Assembly: GCA_018729555.1 (NCBI GenBank)
Contig: JAHHQG010000032.1
Coordinates: 27,039-91,038 of the forward strand
Source: Clostridiales bacterium
GTDB taxonomy: Bacteria; Bacillota; Sulfobacillia; RBS10-35
Direction: 5' to 3'
Length of the DNA: 64,000 bases
The position numbers and the translations under genes were made by a program. Positions 1 to 7,211 of the stretch are shown piece after piece (the stretch's first letter is position 1; every line of letters starts with the position of its first letter). The notes under the pieces were generated by a model. The model worked only from the letters and a program-made list of their open reading frames with translations, had not been told where the DNA came from and did not search any database.

Positions 1-938
1 GGCGGCCGATCTTCAGGCGCGATGCTGTCCAGGCCGGGCACATAGCCCCTAAGGCTGTCGGTGTAGAGAAGGCTTCCCAGGTAGGGGATCCTCCCCCACT
101 CGATGAGGTTTCCGGTGTTGTCCATCTTGGGCACCACAAAGAGGTAGTAGGGCTGATCGGGGCCCGACTGCCAGATGGAGTCCATGGCCGCCGCTTTGGC
201 AGGCTGGTCCACCACCGCCGCCGTGGCGGAGATGTGGCCCGTGACGGGCTGCAGGGTGGCGGCGATGAGGGCCAGGATCAGGCCGAAGCGGAAGGAGGTG
301 TTGAACACCTCATCCTTGGGCCGCCGCAGGAGATGGTAGGCGCTGACCCCCATGACGAAGAAGCCGCCCACCACATAGCTGGCCCCCAGGGTGTGGATGA
401 GGATCCTCCAGGCGTAGGGGTTGAAGACAAGGGCCCAGAAGTCCTTCAAGATCACTTTGTCGGGGAGAAGCTCATACCCCACCGGGTGCTGCATGAACCC
501 GTTGGCGGTGATGATCCAGAGGGAAGAAAGGGTGGTCCCAAGAGCCACCATCCACATGCTGAGGGTCCGCAGCTTCGGGAACCTGTGGCGCCCAAAGACC
601 CAGATGCCGATGAAGGTGGACTCCAAGAAAAAGGCCACCATGGCTTCGATGGCCAGGGGTGCCCCGAAGATATCCCCCATGAAGTGGGAATAGACGGACC
701 AGTTGGTCCCGATCTGAAACTCCATGGTGATCCCCGTGACGACCCCCAGGAGGAAGTTGATGAGGAAGATCTTCCCCCAGAATTCCGCCATCTTGTAGTA
801 GAGCTCTTTCCCCGTCCTCCGATAGAGGGTCTCCATGATGGCCACCAGGATCACGAGACCCAGGGTCAGAGGCACGAAGAGAAAGTGGAAGGCGATGGTC
901 ACCGCAAATTGAATACGGCTCAAAAGAACAGGATCCAT
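1..938 (-). CDS. cydA: Cytochrome bd ubiquinol oxidase subunit I (3' part cut by window edge)
   Basis: This subunit carries the haems and the quinol site of the membrane cytochrome bd oxidase, which reduces O2 to water with quinol electrons. Translating the minus strand from the ATG at 938 gives the family N-terminus: SRIQFAVT, then FHFLFVPLTLGL with haem-ligand His18. Downstream come GIWVFGRHRFPKLRTLS, then NPYAWRILIHT containing the conserved second-helix His. About 312 codons are visible with no stop, so the C-terminal half lies outside the window. An AAGGGAG ribosome site sits about 10 bases upstream of the ATG. A strong hairpin separates it from the cupredoxin gene, so it probably has its own promoter or depends on read-through. 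The family call is secure. Confidence 0.95.
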   Translation of the reverse strand, partial: MDPVLLSRIQFAVTIAFHFLFVPLTLGLVILVAIMETLYRRTGKELYYKMAEFWGKIFLINFLLGVVTGITMEFQIGTNWSVYSHFMGDIFGAPLAIEAMVAFFLESTFIGIWVFGRHRFPKLRTLSMWMVALGTTLSSLWIITANGFMQHPVGYELLPDKVILKDFWALVFNPYAWRILIHTLGASYVVGGFFVMGVSAYHLLRRPKDEVFNTSFRFGLILALIAATLQPVTGHISATAAVVDQPAKAAAMDSIWQSGPDQPYYLFVVPKMDNTGNLIEWGRIPYLGSLLYTDSLRGYVPGLDSIAPEDRP

Positions 939-1037
939 GGATGTTCACTCCCTTCCCCTCCACCGTAAGGGGGAAAGGGAGATTCCCTGTAGAGCGCTCC
1001 GGCCCTGCCCTTCGGGCCCTTTTCCTCTCACCAAAAG

Positions 1038-1070
1038 GGGAGGTGGCCCTTCCCCGAAGGGCCACCTCCC
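1038..1070 (-). terminator. Rho-independent terminator after the cupredoxin gene
   Basis: A perfect 15-bp inverted repeat (1038-1052 with 1056-1070, 3-base loop) lies 23 bases past the cupredoxin stop. Read on the minus strand it is followed by CTTTTGG, a short T-run. Confidence 0.7.
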
Positions 1071-1092
1071 GAAGGACCAAACGGCCCTACCC

Positions 1093-1479
1093 TTAGGGCG
1101 TGACGACGATCTCCCCCACCATGCCGCCCTGGGCGTGGCCCGGCACGGTGCACACATAGGGGTAGGTGCCGGGCTTATCGAAGGTGAAGGACCACTTCTG
1201 CCCCGGTTTCAAAAGGGGCGACTTGAAGTATCCGTCCAGGACCACCTGGCCGTTTTCCACCTTGCCGCTGGCGGCATCGTGCTCCATGGTGTCCTTGTTG
1301 ACCCACGTCACCGTGGTGCCCACCTTGATGGTCACCGTCTTCGGCGTAAACTTCAGCCCCGGCCCCGCCTCGATGGTGACGCCATTCCCTTGAGCCGCCG
1401 GCTGCTTCGTCCCGCCGCATCCGGCCACCAACCCGGCCAGAAGGAGGGTCACCAGCAAAAGCCCCCACCAACGCTTCAT
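1093..1479 (-). CDS. Cupredoxin-domain lipoprotein (plastocyanin/azurin type)
   Basis: A small (128 aa) type-1 copper electron carrier anchored by lipid on the outer face of the membrane. The signal peptide ends in a lipobox, LVAGC, with the lipidated Cys21. The rest is one cupredoxin domain with the expected copper ligands: His67 (in MEHDA), Cys110 (YPYVC), His115 (VPGH) and Met120. Its natural partner could be a membrane oxidase or reductase; cytochrome bd is encoded just downstream, but bd enzymes take electrons from quinol, so a direct link is only inferred. It follows the histidine kinase on the same strand with a 70-base gap and ends at a strong terminator. Confidence 0.9.
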   Translation of the reverse strand: MKRWWGLLLVTLLLAGLVAGCGGTKQPAAQGNGVTIEAGPGLKFTPKTVTIKVGTTVTWVNKDTMEHDAASGKVENGQVVLDGYFKSPLLKPGQKWSFTFDKPGTYPYVCTVPGHAQGGMVGEIVVTP

Positions 1480-1549
1480 GGACTCATCTCCTTTCCCTCC
1501 GAGAGCTTAACTCGGATTTTTGCTGCCGCAAGGCCCAGCTGGCCCCTCT

Positions 1550-2752
1550 TTAGGGGCCATCCGGACCCTTATGGAAGGGGATCTCCACCACAAAGAGGCT
1601 CCCTTGCCCCTCCGCCCGGCCTTCCACCCAGACCCGTCCATCGTGGCGCTGCACGATATGCTTCACGATGGCCAGCCCCAGCCCCGTCCCTCCGGCCTGG
1701 CGGCTGCGTCCCCGATCTACCCGGTAAAACCGCTGGAAGATCTTCTCCCGATCTTCCGGTGGCACCCCGATGCCCGTATCCTCCACCTCCAGGCGGGCCC
1801 AGAGCTTTCCCCGCTCATCCTCCCGCACAAGGGTGCGGATCCACACCTTTCCCCCTTCAGGCGTATATTGGACCGCATTGGACAAAAGGTTACGCAGCAC
1901 GTGGCCCAGCTGCACCGGGTCACCCCAACAGGGGGCTTCCTCCAGTTGGGTGGCGAGGGTCAGGCCCCTTTGGCGAAAGAGATCTTCGTAGAAGGGCCGT
2001 TCTTCTTCCACCAGCCGCGCCAGATCCAAAGGCTTCATGTGGAAGGGCTGCTCGAAGCTTTCCACCCGGGCCAAAAGGAGCATATCGTCGATGATGCGGG
2101 CCATGCGCTGGGTGTTCCAGAGGATCCGCTCCAGCGAACGGCGCTCCCCTTCCTCCTCGGCCTGGTCCAAAAGCCCTTCCGCATACCCCTGGATGGCCAT
2201 GAGGGGGGTCCTCAGCTCATGGGAGGCGTTGGCCACAAACTCCCGGCGCATCCGCTCCACCGCCCGCCGCTCCCGGATGTCCTGCTGCACCACCAAAAAG
2301 CCGCCTTCCGGCAGGGGCAAGAAGCGGGTCTCCAGAATAGGACCTTCAGGAAGGGGCTGGATGACTTCTTTCAACGCCCCTTCCCTCCGGCTGGCGGAAA
2401 GGGCGCTATTGAGGGCGCTGTAGGGGAAAAGCTCCACGTGGTGGGCCCCCAGCCGCCGCCATTGAAGCTCTCCCCACCAGAGTCGGGCTTGCCGGTTCAT
2501 GTAAAGGGGGCGGCCTTCGCCATCCAGCAGGAGGATGCCCTCCTCGAGGGCGTCGAGGGTGCCCTCCAGGCGGCGCAAAAGGTCCCCTTGGGCCTCCGCC
2601 TCCCTCTTTAAGGCCTGCCACCCTTGCGCGAGGGCGTCGGCCCCTTCTTCCGGGTCGGCCAACTCCCGGCCCAAAAGCTGCCGGACGGTGAAAAACAGCA
2701 CTTGCCAGCGATCTTCCTCCCGGCGCCGGCCCAGGTAAAAGGCCGCCACCAC
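1550..2752 (-). CDS. PhoR-like sensor histidine kinase
   Basis: Phosphorylates the neighbouring response regulator. Residues about 55-165 form a PAS-like sensor region (ALEEGILLLDGEGRPLYMN). The H-box follows (FVANASHELRTPL), then the HATPase domain with N-box LRNLLSNAVQYTP, G1 DTGIGVP, F-box FQRFYR and G2 GTGLGLAIV. The first conventional start codon is GTG at 2752, but the frame stays open for 13 more codons back to the TGA that ends the regulator gene. Those codons encode hydrophobic residues (AITWVLVLLAVVAAFYLG) that look like the missing membrane anchor. The real start may therefore be a rare codon further upstream. Function is secure; the start is not. Confidence 0.9.
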   Translation of the reverse strand: MVAAFYLGRRREEDRWQVLFFTVRQLLGRELADPEEGADALAQGWQALKREAEAQGDLLRRLEGTLDALEEGILLLDGEGRPLYMNRQARLWWGELQWRRLGAHHVELFPYSALNSALSASRREGALKEVIQPLPEGPILETRFLPLPEGGFLVVQQDIRERRAVERMRREFVANASHELRTPLMAIQGYAEGLLDQAEEEGERRSLERILWNTQRMARIIDDMLLLARVESFEQPFHMKPLDLARLVEEERPFYEDLFRQRGLTLATQLEEAPCWGDPVQLGHVLRNLLSNAVQYTPEGGKVWIRTLVREDERGKLWARLEVEDTGIGVPPEDREKIFQRFYRVDRGRSRQAGGTGLGLAIVKHIVQRHDGRVWVEGRAEGQGSLFVVEIPFHKGPDGP

Positions 2753-2791
2753 CGCCAGAAGGACAAGGACCCAGGTGATGGCGCTAAACCC

Positions 2792-3466
2792 TCACACCCC
2801 CAGCCGGTACCCCGCTCCCCGGACCGTCTCGATGAGATCTTCCCGCCCCAAAGCCTCCAGCTTCGCCCGGATATGCCGGATGTGGACATCCACCGTCCGC
2901 TCATCGCCGTAAAAATCAGGGCCCCAGACCCTCTCCAAAAGTTCCCTTCGGGAAAGGGTCACCCCCGGCCTTTCCGCCAAGGCCGCCAGAAGGCCAAACT
3001 GCATGGCCGTGAGATGGATCTCCTTTCCGTCCAGGTGGAGGACGTGGCGGGTGGCATCCAGGCGGAGCCCTGGCCGCGGCGACACGTCAGGCGAAGGGTC
3101 GGGAGCCAAGCGCCTTAACACCGCCCGCACCCTCGCCACCAGCTCCCGGGTGCGGAAGGGCTTGACGATGTAGTCATCGGCCCCGATCTCCAGCGCCGCC
3201 ACCAGATCGGCTTCCTCCGAAATGGCCGTCAAGATGATGATGCCCACCTGATCGGAAAAGCGCCGGATGTAACGGGCAAAATCGAATCCGTGACCGTCGG
3301 GAAGGAGCAGGTCCACCACCGCCAGATCGGGGGCTTCCTTTGTGAAAAGGGCCTGGGCTTCCTGGAGGTTCTCGGCCGTCACCACCTGGTACCCGGCTTT
3401 CTCCAGAGCGCCCGCCACGATGTGGCGGATGTCGAGGTCATCTTCCAGGACGAGGATTTTCGCCAC
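2792..3466 (-). CDS. OmpR/PhoB-family response regulator
   Basis: A DNA-binding transcription factor switched by phosphorylation. The receiver domain (residues 1-120) has the acidic pair Asp9/Asp10, phospho-acceptor Asp52 (AVVDLLLPD), Thr80 and Lys102 (VKPF). The C-terminal winged helix (about 130-224) ends in the typical DERTVDVHIRHIRAKL and RGAGYRLGV. Start is GTG at 3466, preceded by GGAGGTGGAGG. The gene is first of the run regulator - kinase - cupredoxin. An IS607 element lies just upstream and may have separated it from older control sequences. Signal and targets cannot be read from the sequence; PhoB/PhoR-like phosphate sensing is one possibility. Confidence 0.93.
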   Translation of the reverse strand: MAKILVLEDDLDIRHIVAGALEKAGYQVVTAENLQEAQALFTKEAPDLAVVDLLLPDGHGFDFARYIRRFSDQVGIIILTAISEEADLVAALEIGADDYIVKPFRTRELVARVRAVLRRLAPDPSPDVSPRPGLRLDATRHVLHLDGKEIHLTAMQFGLLAALAERPGVTLSRRELLERVWGPDFYGDERTVDVHIRHIRAKLEALGREDLIETVRGAGYRLGV

Positions 3467-3544
3467 CGGTATTCCTCCACCTCCAGCTTAACTTAACCTC
3501 CTTTCCGTTAAGATTCGACCTTTGTGAGAAAACCTTCACCTTCC

Positions 3545-3690
3545 CGTTCTGCAACTCATAGACAAATATCCCAGCGGGATACCGTCCCGGTTGCTTCCTG
3601 CTTCTGCGATAGGATGCTCGTAGACCGGTTTCCCGTTCCGCCGCAGAGCCCATCTCCACAGGCGTCACTTCCCGTGGAACTCACGGTAGG
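3545..3690 (-). ncRNA. Candidate omega-RNA / right-end region of the IS607 element
   Basis: TnpB nucleases of IS605/IS607 elements use a guide RNA made from the 3' end of tnpB and the element's right end. Here that zone carries two overlapping hairpins: ATCCC-AGC-GGGAT at 3568-3580 and a CGGGA/TCCCG stem at 3575-3589. Extents are approximate and inferred from the family; no transcript boundary is visible. Confidence 0.3.
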
Positions 3691-4914
3691 GCAGCCTAAG
3701 CTGGCTGCCAGAGCGAAGTTAAGGAGGTTTTTTGCCGCATTCTCGTCCCGGTCGTGATGCGCGCCGCATACGGGGCATGTCCAATCCCGGATAGAAAGCG
3801 GAAGCTCAGGAAGCACATGCCCGCAGACAGAGCACCTCTTCGACGTTGGCTCAAAGTGAGGTGCCTTTATGATCAGCGCGCCTCGAAGCTTGGCTTTCGC
3901 CTCAAGGAGCACCTGAAAGGCGCCCCAGCCAACGTCAGTGATATTCCGGGCGAGACGGTTGTTCTTAACCATACCGGCGATGTTTAGGGTTTCTATGCCG
4001 ATGACCGGATGCGCTCGCACCAGGTGGGTCGTTAGCTGGTGGAGGAAGTCCAACCGGATGTTTCGAATCCGGCGGTGAAGCTTGGCGACGGCCCGGCGCG
4101 CCTTTTCGTAGTTCCGGGTGCGTTGTTGAAGTCTTCCTTGAGAGTCCCGCACGCCCCGGCGCGAAAGGCGCCGCTGGAGCCTTTGAAGACGGCGTAGCAC
4201 CTTTTCAAGCGGCTTGGGCGCCTCGACTTTCTGAACTTTGCCCTCCTCATCCACGATGGTGGCGAAATGATTCAACCCAACATCCATACCTGCCGCTGGC
4301 CCCTTCACCGGGCAAGGATCGGGGATCTCTTCTTCTACCGTGAGGCTCACGAACCACCGGTCGGCCTCGCGGCTCACGGTGGCGTGAAGGATTTTCCCCT
4401 GCGGGATGTAGGTTTTTTCGCCGTTCTTCTTCCGGCGGATGGGTTTTTCCTTAATCCGCACGGCACCAATCCTGGGAAGAACGATGTGCCGCGCCTTTCC
4501 GGGGTGGCGCCGGTCTCCCCCATCTAGAAGAAGGCGAATCGTGCCCGAACTGTTGTCCAGCCGGAAGCTGTCCCGCCGATCGTGTTTGCGGCGGAACTTC
4601 GGGTAGCCGACTTTGCGGCCAGCCTCCCGCCCACGAAAGAAATCTTTGAATGCCCTTTCCAGATCCCGAAGCGCTTCCTGCGGCGCCCACTTCGACACTT
4701 CATACAGCCATGGAAACTCCGTCTTTTTGAGGCGGTTCAGTTCCCGGTGGAGTTCATAGGCGCTGGTCGTGCGGCCTTCGTTTTCATAGATCTCCTTCCA
4801 CCGCGCAAGACCCCAGTTATAAGCAAATCGGGCGGCTCCCGCGTGCTTGGCCAGGAGCACCCGCTGCTCTATGTTGGGATCGAGCTCGTACCGGTAGGCT
4901 CTATGGATCTTCAT
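3556..4914 (-). CDS. tnpB: TnpB, RNA-guided nuclease of an IS607-family element
   Basis: The accessory protein of IS200/IS605/IS607 transposons, ancestor-like to Cas12, cutting DNA with an RNA guide. It has 452 residues and looks intact. The N-terminal helical domain begins IHRAYRYELDPN. The RuvC triad is complete: Asp in GMDVGLNHF, Glu in VIGIETLNIAG, Asp in HHDRDENAAKNLL. The zinc ribbon has both cysteine pairs (CSVCG ... CPVCG). The extended tail (TGSDACGDGLCGG) is also family-like. It overlaps tnpA by 14 bases. Because the catalytic residues are kept, it is unlikely to be a nuclease-dead TldR-type repressor. Confidence 0.93.
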   Translation of the reverse strand: MKIHRAYRYELDPNIEQRVLLAKHAGAARFAYNWGLARWKEIYENEGRTTSAYELHRELNRLKKTEFPWLYEVSKWAPQEALRDLERAFKDFFRGREAGRKVGYPKFRRKHDRRDSFRLDNSSGTIRLLLDGGDRRHPGKARHIVLPRIGAVRIKEKPIRRKKNGEKTYIPQGKILHATVSREADRWFVSLTVEEEIPDPCPVKGPAAGMDVGLNHFATIVDEEGKVQKVEAPKPLEKVLRRLQRLQRRLSRRGVRDSQGRLQQRTRNYEKARRAVAKLHRRIRNIRLDFLHQLTTHLVRAHPVIGIETLNIAGMVKNNRLARNITDVGWGAFQVLLEAKAKLRGALIIKAPHFEPTSKRCSVCGHVLPELPLSIRDWTCPVCGAHHDRDENAAKNLLNFALAASLGCPTVSSTGSDACGDGLCGGTGNRSTSILSQKQEATGTVSRWDICL

Positions 4915-5473
4915 GGTGCAGCGCCTCCAATGCCTTTTGGGCCCGGCGTCTCGCGGAAGGCTTGCCGTACAGGCGAGCGGCGAGGGAGGTGAGGACCTCG
5001 GTCATATCGCGCACCAAATCGTCGTCCACCTCTCTTTCTTCGACCACCAGAATGCGGCGTCCTTGCGCCCGAAGAGCAGCCTCGAGGAATTCAAAGCCGA
5101 AACGGGTTAGTCGTTCTCGACGTTCCACGACGATGGTTGTTACGTTGGGGTCGGAAAGCAGCTTCAAAAGTTCTTTCCGCTTGCCGTTTAGGCCGGATCC
5201 GATCTCCTTGACTGTCTTTGCGACTGAAAGGCCCTGCTCGTTGGCGAATTCGAGAAGCCGTACCACCTGCCTTTCCAAATCGGCCTTCTGGTCAGAAGAC
5301 GATACCCGGGCGTAGATGGCGGCGATCCCTTCCTTAGGTGCTTCGGGTTCATGGACGAGGATGGTGCCTGACGGCGTGATTTCAAACGGCACGGGCATTT
5401 TACCTTCTTTAACCCAGCGCCACGCCGTTTTGTAGGTGATGCCGTGTTTTTTGGCCCATTGACTGAGTTTCAT
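4901..5473 (-). CDS. tnpA: IS607-type transposase, small serine recombinase
   Basis: Catalyses excision and insertion of the IS607 element through a covalent serine-DNA intermediate. The N-terminal MerR-like helix-turn-helix (LSQWAKKHGITYKTAWRWVK, residues 3-22) precedes the resolvase domain with AAIYARVSSSDQ, where Ser58 is the nucleophile. Family motifs IGSGLNGKRK and VVERRERLTRFGFE follow. At 190 aa it has normal length. There is no obvious Shine-Dalgarno sequence. Instead a perfect 12-bp palindrome (5472-5483) spans the start codon, which suggests autorepression. With TnpB it forms one mobile element inserted between a lipoprotein gene and the two-component regulator. Confidence 0.95.
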   Translation of the reverse strand: MKLSQWAKKHGITYKTAWRWVKEGKMPVPFEITPSGTILVHEPEAPKEGIAAIYARVSSSDQKADLERQVVRLLEFANEQGLSVAKTVKEIGSGLNGKRKELLKLLSDPNVTTIVVERRERLTRFGFEFLEAALRAQGRRILVVEEREVDDDLVRDMTEVLTSLAARLYGKPSARRRAQKALEALHHEDP

Positions 5474-5483
5474 GGGTACCCAT
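5472..5483. promoter_or_regulatory. Perfect palindrome over the tnpA start codon
   Basis: The 12 bases ATGGGTACCCAT read the same on both strands and include the tnpA ATG. It could be an operator for the MerR-like domain of TnpA or part of the recombination site. No experiment or family consensus is claimed. Confidence 0.35.
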
Positions 5484-5535
5484 TACCACAAAACACAACG
5501 ATATGCAACGTTATTTTCAGCTGTTGGAAACCCTC

Positions 5536-6567
5536 CTATGGGGAGGGAACCGTTTCGGGAAAGAGGTACGAAAGCCGGAGGGGAAGATCTCTTCGGCCCA
5601 CCACCTGCCCCTTTTCGTCGACCACCACGAGGTGCCCTTCGGCGTCCAGGAAACCCCACCGGCCATCCTGGAGGACCACCACCCAGGGCCACGGGCTGGG
5701 ATCAGCCTCCACCTCGCGGTATTCGCCCGTCCACCCGTTCCCCACATAAAAGCCGTAGCGGGGCGAGTTTCCCTCGCCTCCAGGACCCACCGAAAGGCTG
5801 GAGACCCAAAGGGAAGGGGAAAGCTCCGCCCACGCAGGAGCCCAGGTGCTGAAGGGAGCTTCTGTTGCCTCCTTTAAACCCGGCTCAAAGATGAAGAGGC
5901 GATAGCTGGCGGGATCCACGGGAAAAAGGCGGGCCCCCACCACCTCGCCGCTTCTGAGGGACCCCAGGAGGGTGAGGTCATAATCCATCGGGACGGGTTC
6001 CAGGTTGGAAGGAGGGGCCACTTCCTTTGGAATGAGCTCCCCTGTTACGTCCACCTCGAAAAAGGCGGAGGGAAAGCGGCTGCCATCCACCCAGAGGAGG
6101 CGGTCTTCCCCGGCCCAAGCCACGCCCCCCACCCCTCCTTCTCCTTGAACCGGAAGCACCCTTAGACCTCCCTCAGGCGACCAGAGCCCTATCTCCCCCG
6201 CTCTTCTCGCCACCGCCAGGAGGGTTCCCCCTGGCTGGGGACGAACCCAATCCCAAGCGCCGATCTCCTCGGATGTAGGAGCATCCAGGGACTGGATCCG
6301 CCATACCCCGCCGTCAAAAAAGATCACCTTTCCGTCGGAAAGGAAGGGCCATCCCCGGGGGGCCAAAGGATCGATCCGGCTCTGGATATCCCTAAAGGAC
6401 ACGTTTCCGTCGGCAAGGTTCAAAAGGACCAGCTGCCCCGCATGGCTAAACCCGGCGAGGATGCCTTCCAAAGGGAGGTCTTGGTCCTGGGAGGATCCTC
6501 CCCTCTCGCAGCCCAAAAGAAAAACCAGGGCGGCCAAAACCACGGCAGTAACCAGGTGACGGGCCAT
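5536..6567 (-). CDS. Predicted lipoprotein, beta-propeller-like
   Basis: Function unknown. I take the ATG at 6567 rather than the longer frame because it is preceded by GGGGGAG and opens a clear lipoprotein signal (ARHLVTAVVLAALVFLLGC). The mature part (about 320 aa) consists of short repeated strands with Trp/Gly turns, such as GVWRIQSLD, GEIGLWSPEGG and GRWGFLDAEGHLVVVDEKG, resembling WD40 or NHL-type propeller blades. It would sit on the outer face of the membrane. The Gly-Thr lipoprotein gene precedes it on the same strand with a 290-base gap. The IS607 element lies directly downstream. Confidence 0.65.
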   Translation of the reverse strand: MARHLVTAVVLAALVFLLGCERGGSSQDQDLPLEGILAGFSHAGQLVLLNLADGNVSFRDIQSRIDPLAPRGWPFLSDGKVIFFDGGVWRIQSLDAPTSEEIGAWDWVRPQPGGTLLAVARRAGEIGLWSPEGGLRVLPVQGEGGVGGVAWAGEDRLLWVDGSRFPSAFFEVDVTGELIPKEVAPPSNLEPVPMDYDLTLLGSLRSGEVVGARLFPVDPASYRLFIFEPGLKEATEAPFSTWAPAWAELSPSLWVSSLSVGPGGEGNSPRYGFYVGNGWTGEYREVEADPSPWPWVVVLQDGRWGFLDAEGHLVVVDEKGQVVGRRDLPLRLSYLFPETVPSP

Positions 6568-6857
6568 GACCGGGAACTCCCCCTTTGGTCGGCGGGCGAG
6601 CTGCTTCTCGGCCCTCCGGCGGAGAGTCGGCACCCACGCCATCGAGCAGCATTTCCCCGCAGCATTTCCCAGCGGGCGTTCCGCCTATCATATGGAACGA
6701 TTCGCCAGGTGATCCAAAAGCTACTACTCCGCCAGTTGCCAGTCAAGGGTCAAGTTTCCCCCGGGCGTCGGTGCAAGGCGTTCGGGCAGCAAAACCGTTA
6801 GATCCAAAGAGGTTCAGGTAAGGAGAAGGAGGGGGAGGGAGTTCCCCCCGCTCCCCC
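6568..6857. other. Gene-free interval between the two lipoprotein genes
   Basis: About 290 bases. Apart from the hairpin at its right edge and the ribosome site of the downstream lipoprotein gene, I see no convincing gene, RNA or promoter. Confidence 0.5.
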
Positions 6858-6859
6858 TC
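6829..6859 (-). terminator. Hairpin at the end of the Gly-Thr lipoprotein gene
   Basis: GAGGGGGAG (6829-6837) pairs perfectly with CTCCCCCTC (6851-6859), which overlaps the stop codon. On the minus strand it is followed by CTTCTCCTTACC, a poor T-tract, so termination efficiency is uncertain. Confidence 0.45.
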
Positions 6860-7211
6860 AGCGAATGGCCTCCGGCAGCATGAAGAAGATGGTCTGGGTC
6901 CAGTAGTAGCTGCGGCTCTTGGGGTCGTACACCGGTTTTCCTTCCACCTGGTCGTAGTGGGGCCGCCAGTCGCTCCCGTCTTGAGCGGCCGGGATCCAGG
7001 CCATGAAGCCCGCCACCCCGCCGTCCCGGTTCACCAGGGCCATGAGGCCGGGACCGTCAAACCCCCACTGATCGCCCTTGGCGGGGCTGAAGGTCCCGAT
7101 CTTCCGAGCATCCTTCCAGGCAGGGTTGAGCCTTACGAACTCGCTCCACTTGCGAAGGGCCGACGCTGCCCCCGTGGTGGTGGCGGTACCCGTATTGGGC
7201 CCTGTGGTACC
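6858..7211 (-). pseudogene. Out-of-frame C-terminal domain of the Gly-Thr lipoprotein
   Basis: A continuation of the lipoprotein in a different frame. Reading from about 7211 it starts with the same Gly-Thr flavour (GTTGPNTGTATTTG), then gives a well-formed domain of about 95 residues: RKWSEFVRLNPAWKDARK, FSPAKGDQWGFDGPG, NRDGGVAGFMAWIP, ending MLPEAIR. The codon choice is typical of the genome, so the segment is coding. The upstream frame instead runs on into a Pro/Arg-rich tail and stops at 7133. A one-base indel inside the repeat tract, real or from assembly, explains this best. A conventional start exists only at 7043. Confidence 0.7.

Larger units (their letters stand above)
3490..5520 (-). 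mobile_element. IS607-family insertion sequence (approximate extent)
   Basis: Contains tnpA (serine recombinase) and tnpB in the standard overlapping order. IS607 elements make no target duplication and have weak termini, so the ends cannot be fixed from one copy. The limits given span from the region just past tnpB to just before tnpA. The insertion seems to sit between genes; neither neighbour is visibly broken. Confidence 0.8.

Noticed and set aside
3556..4914. TnpB as a TldR-type repressor of the peptide transporter
   Set aside because: TldR proteins have lost RuvC residues; this TnpB keeps the full D-E-D triad, and the dppA-matching 41-mer is 5' of the hairpin and 30 kb away, not in guide position.
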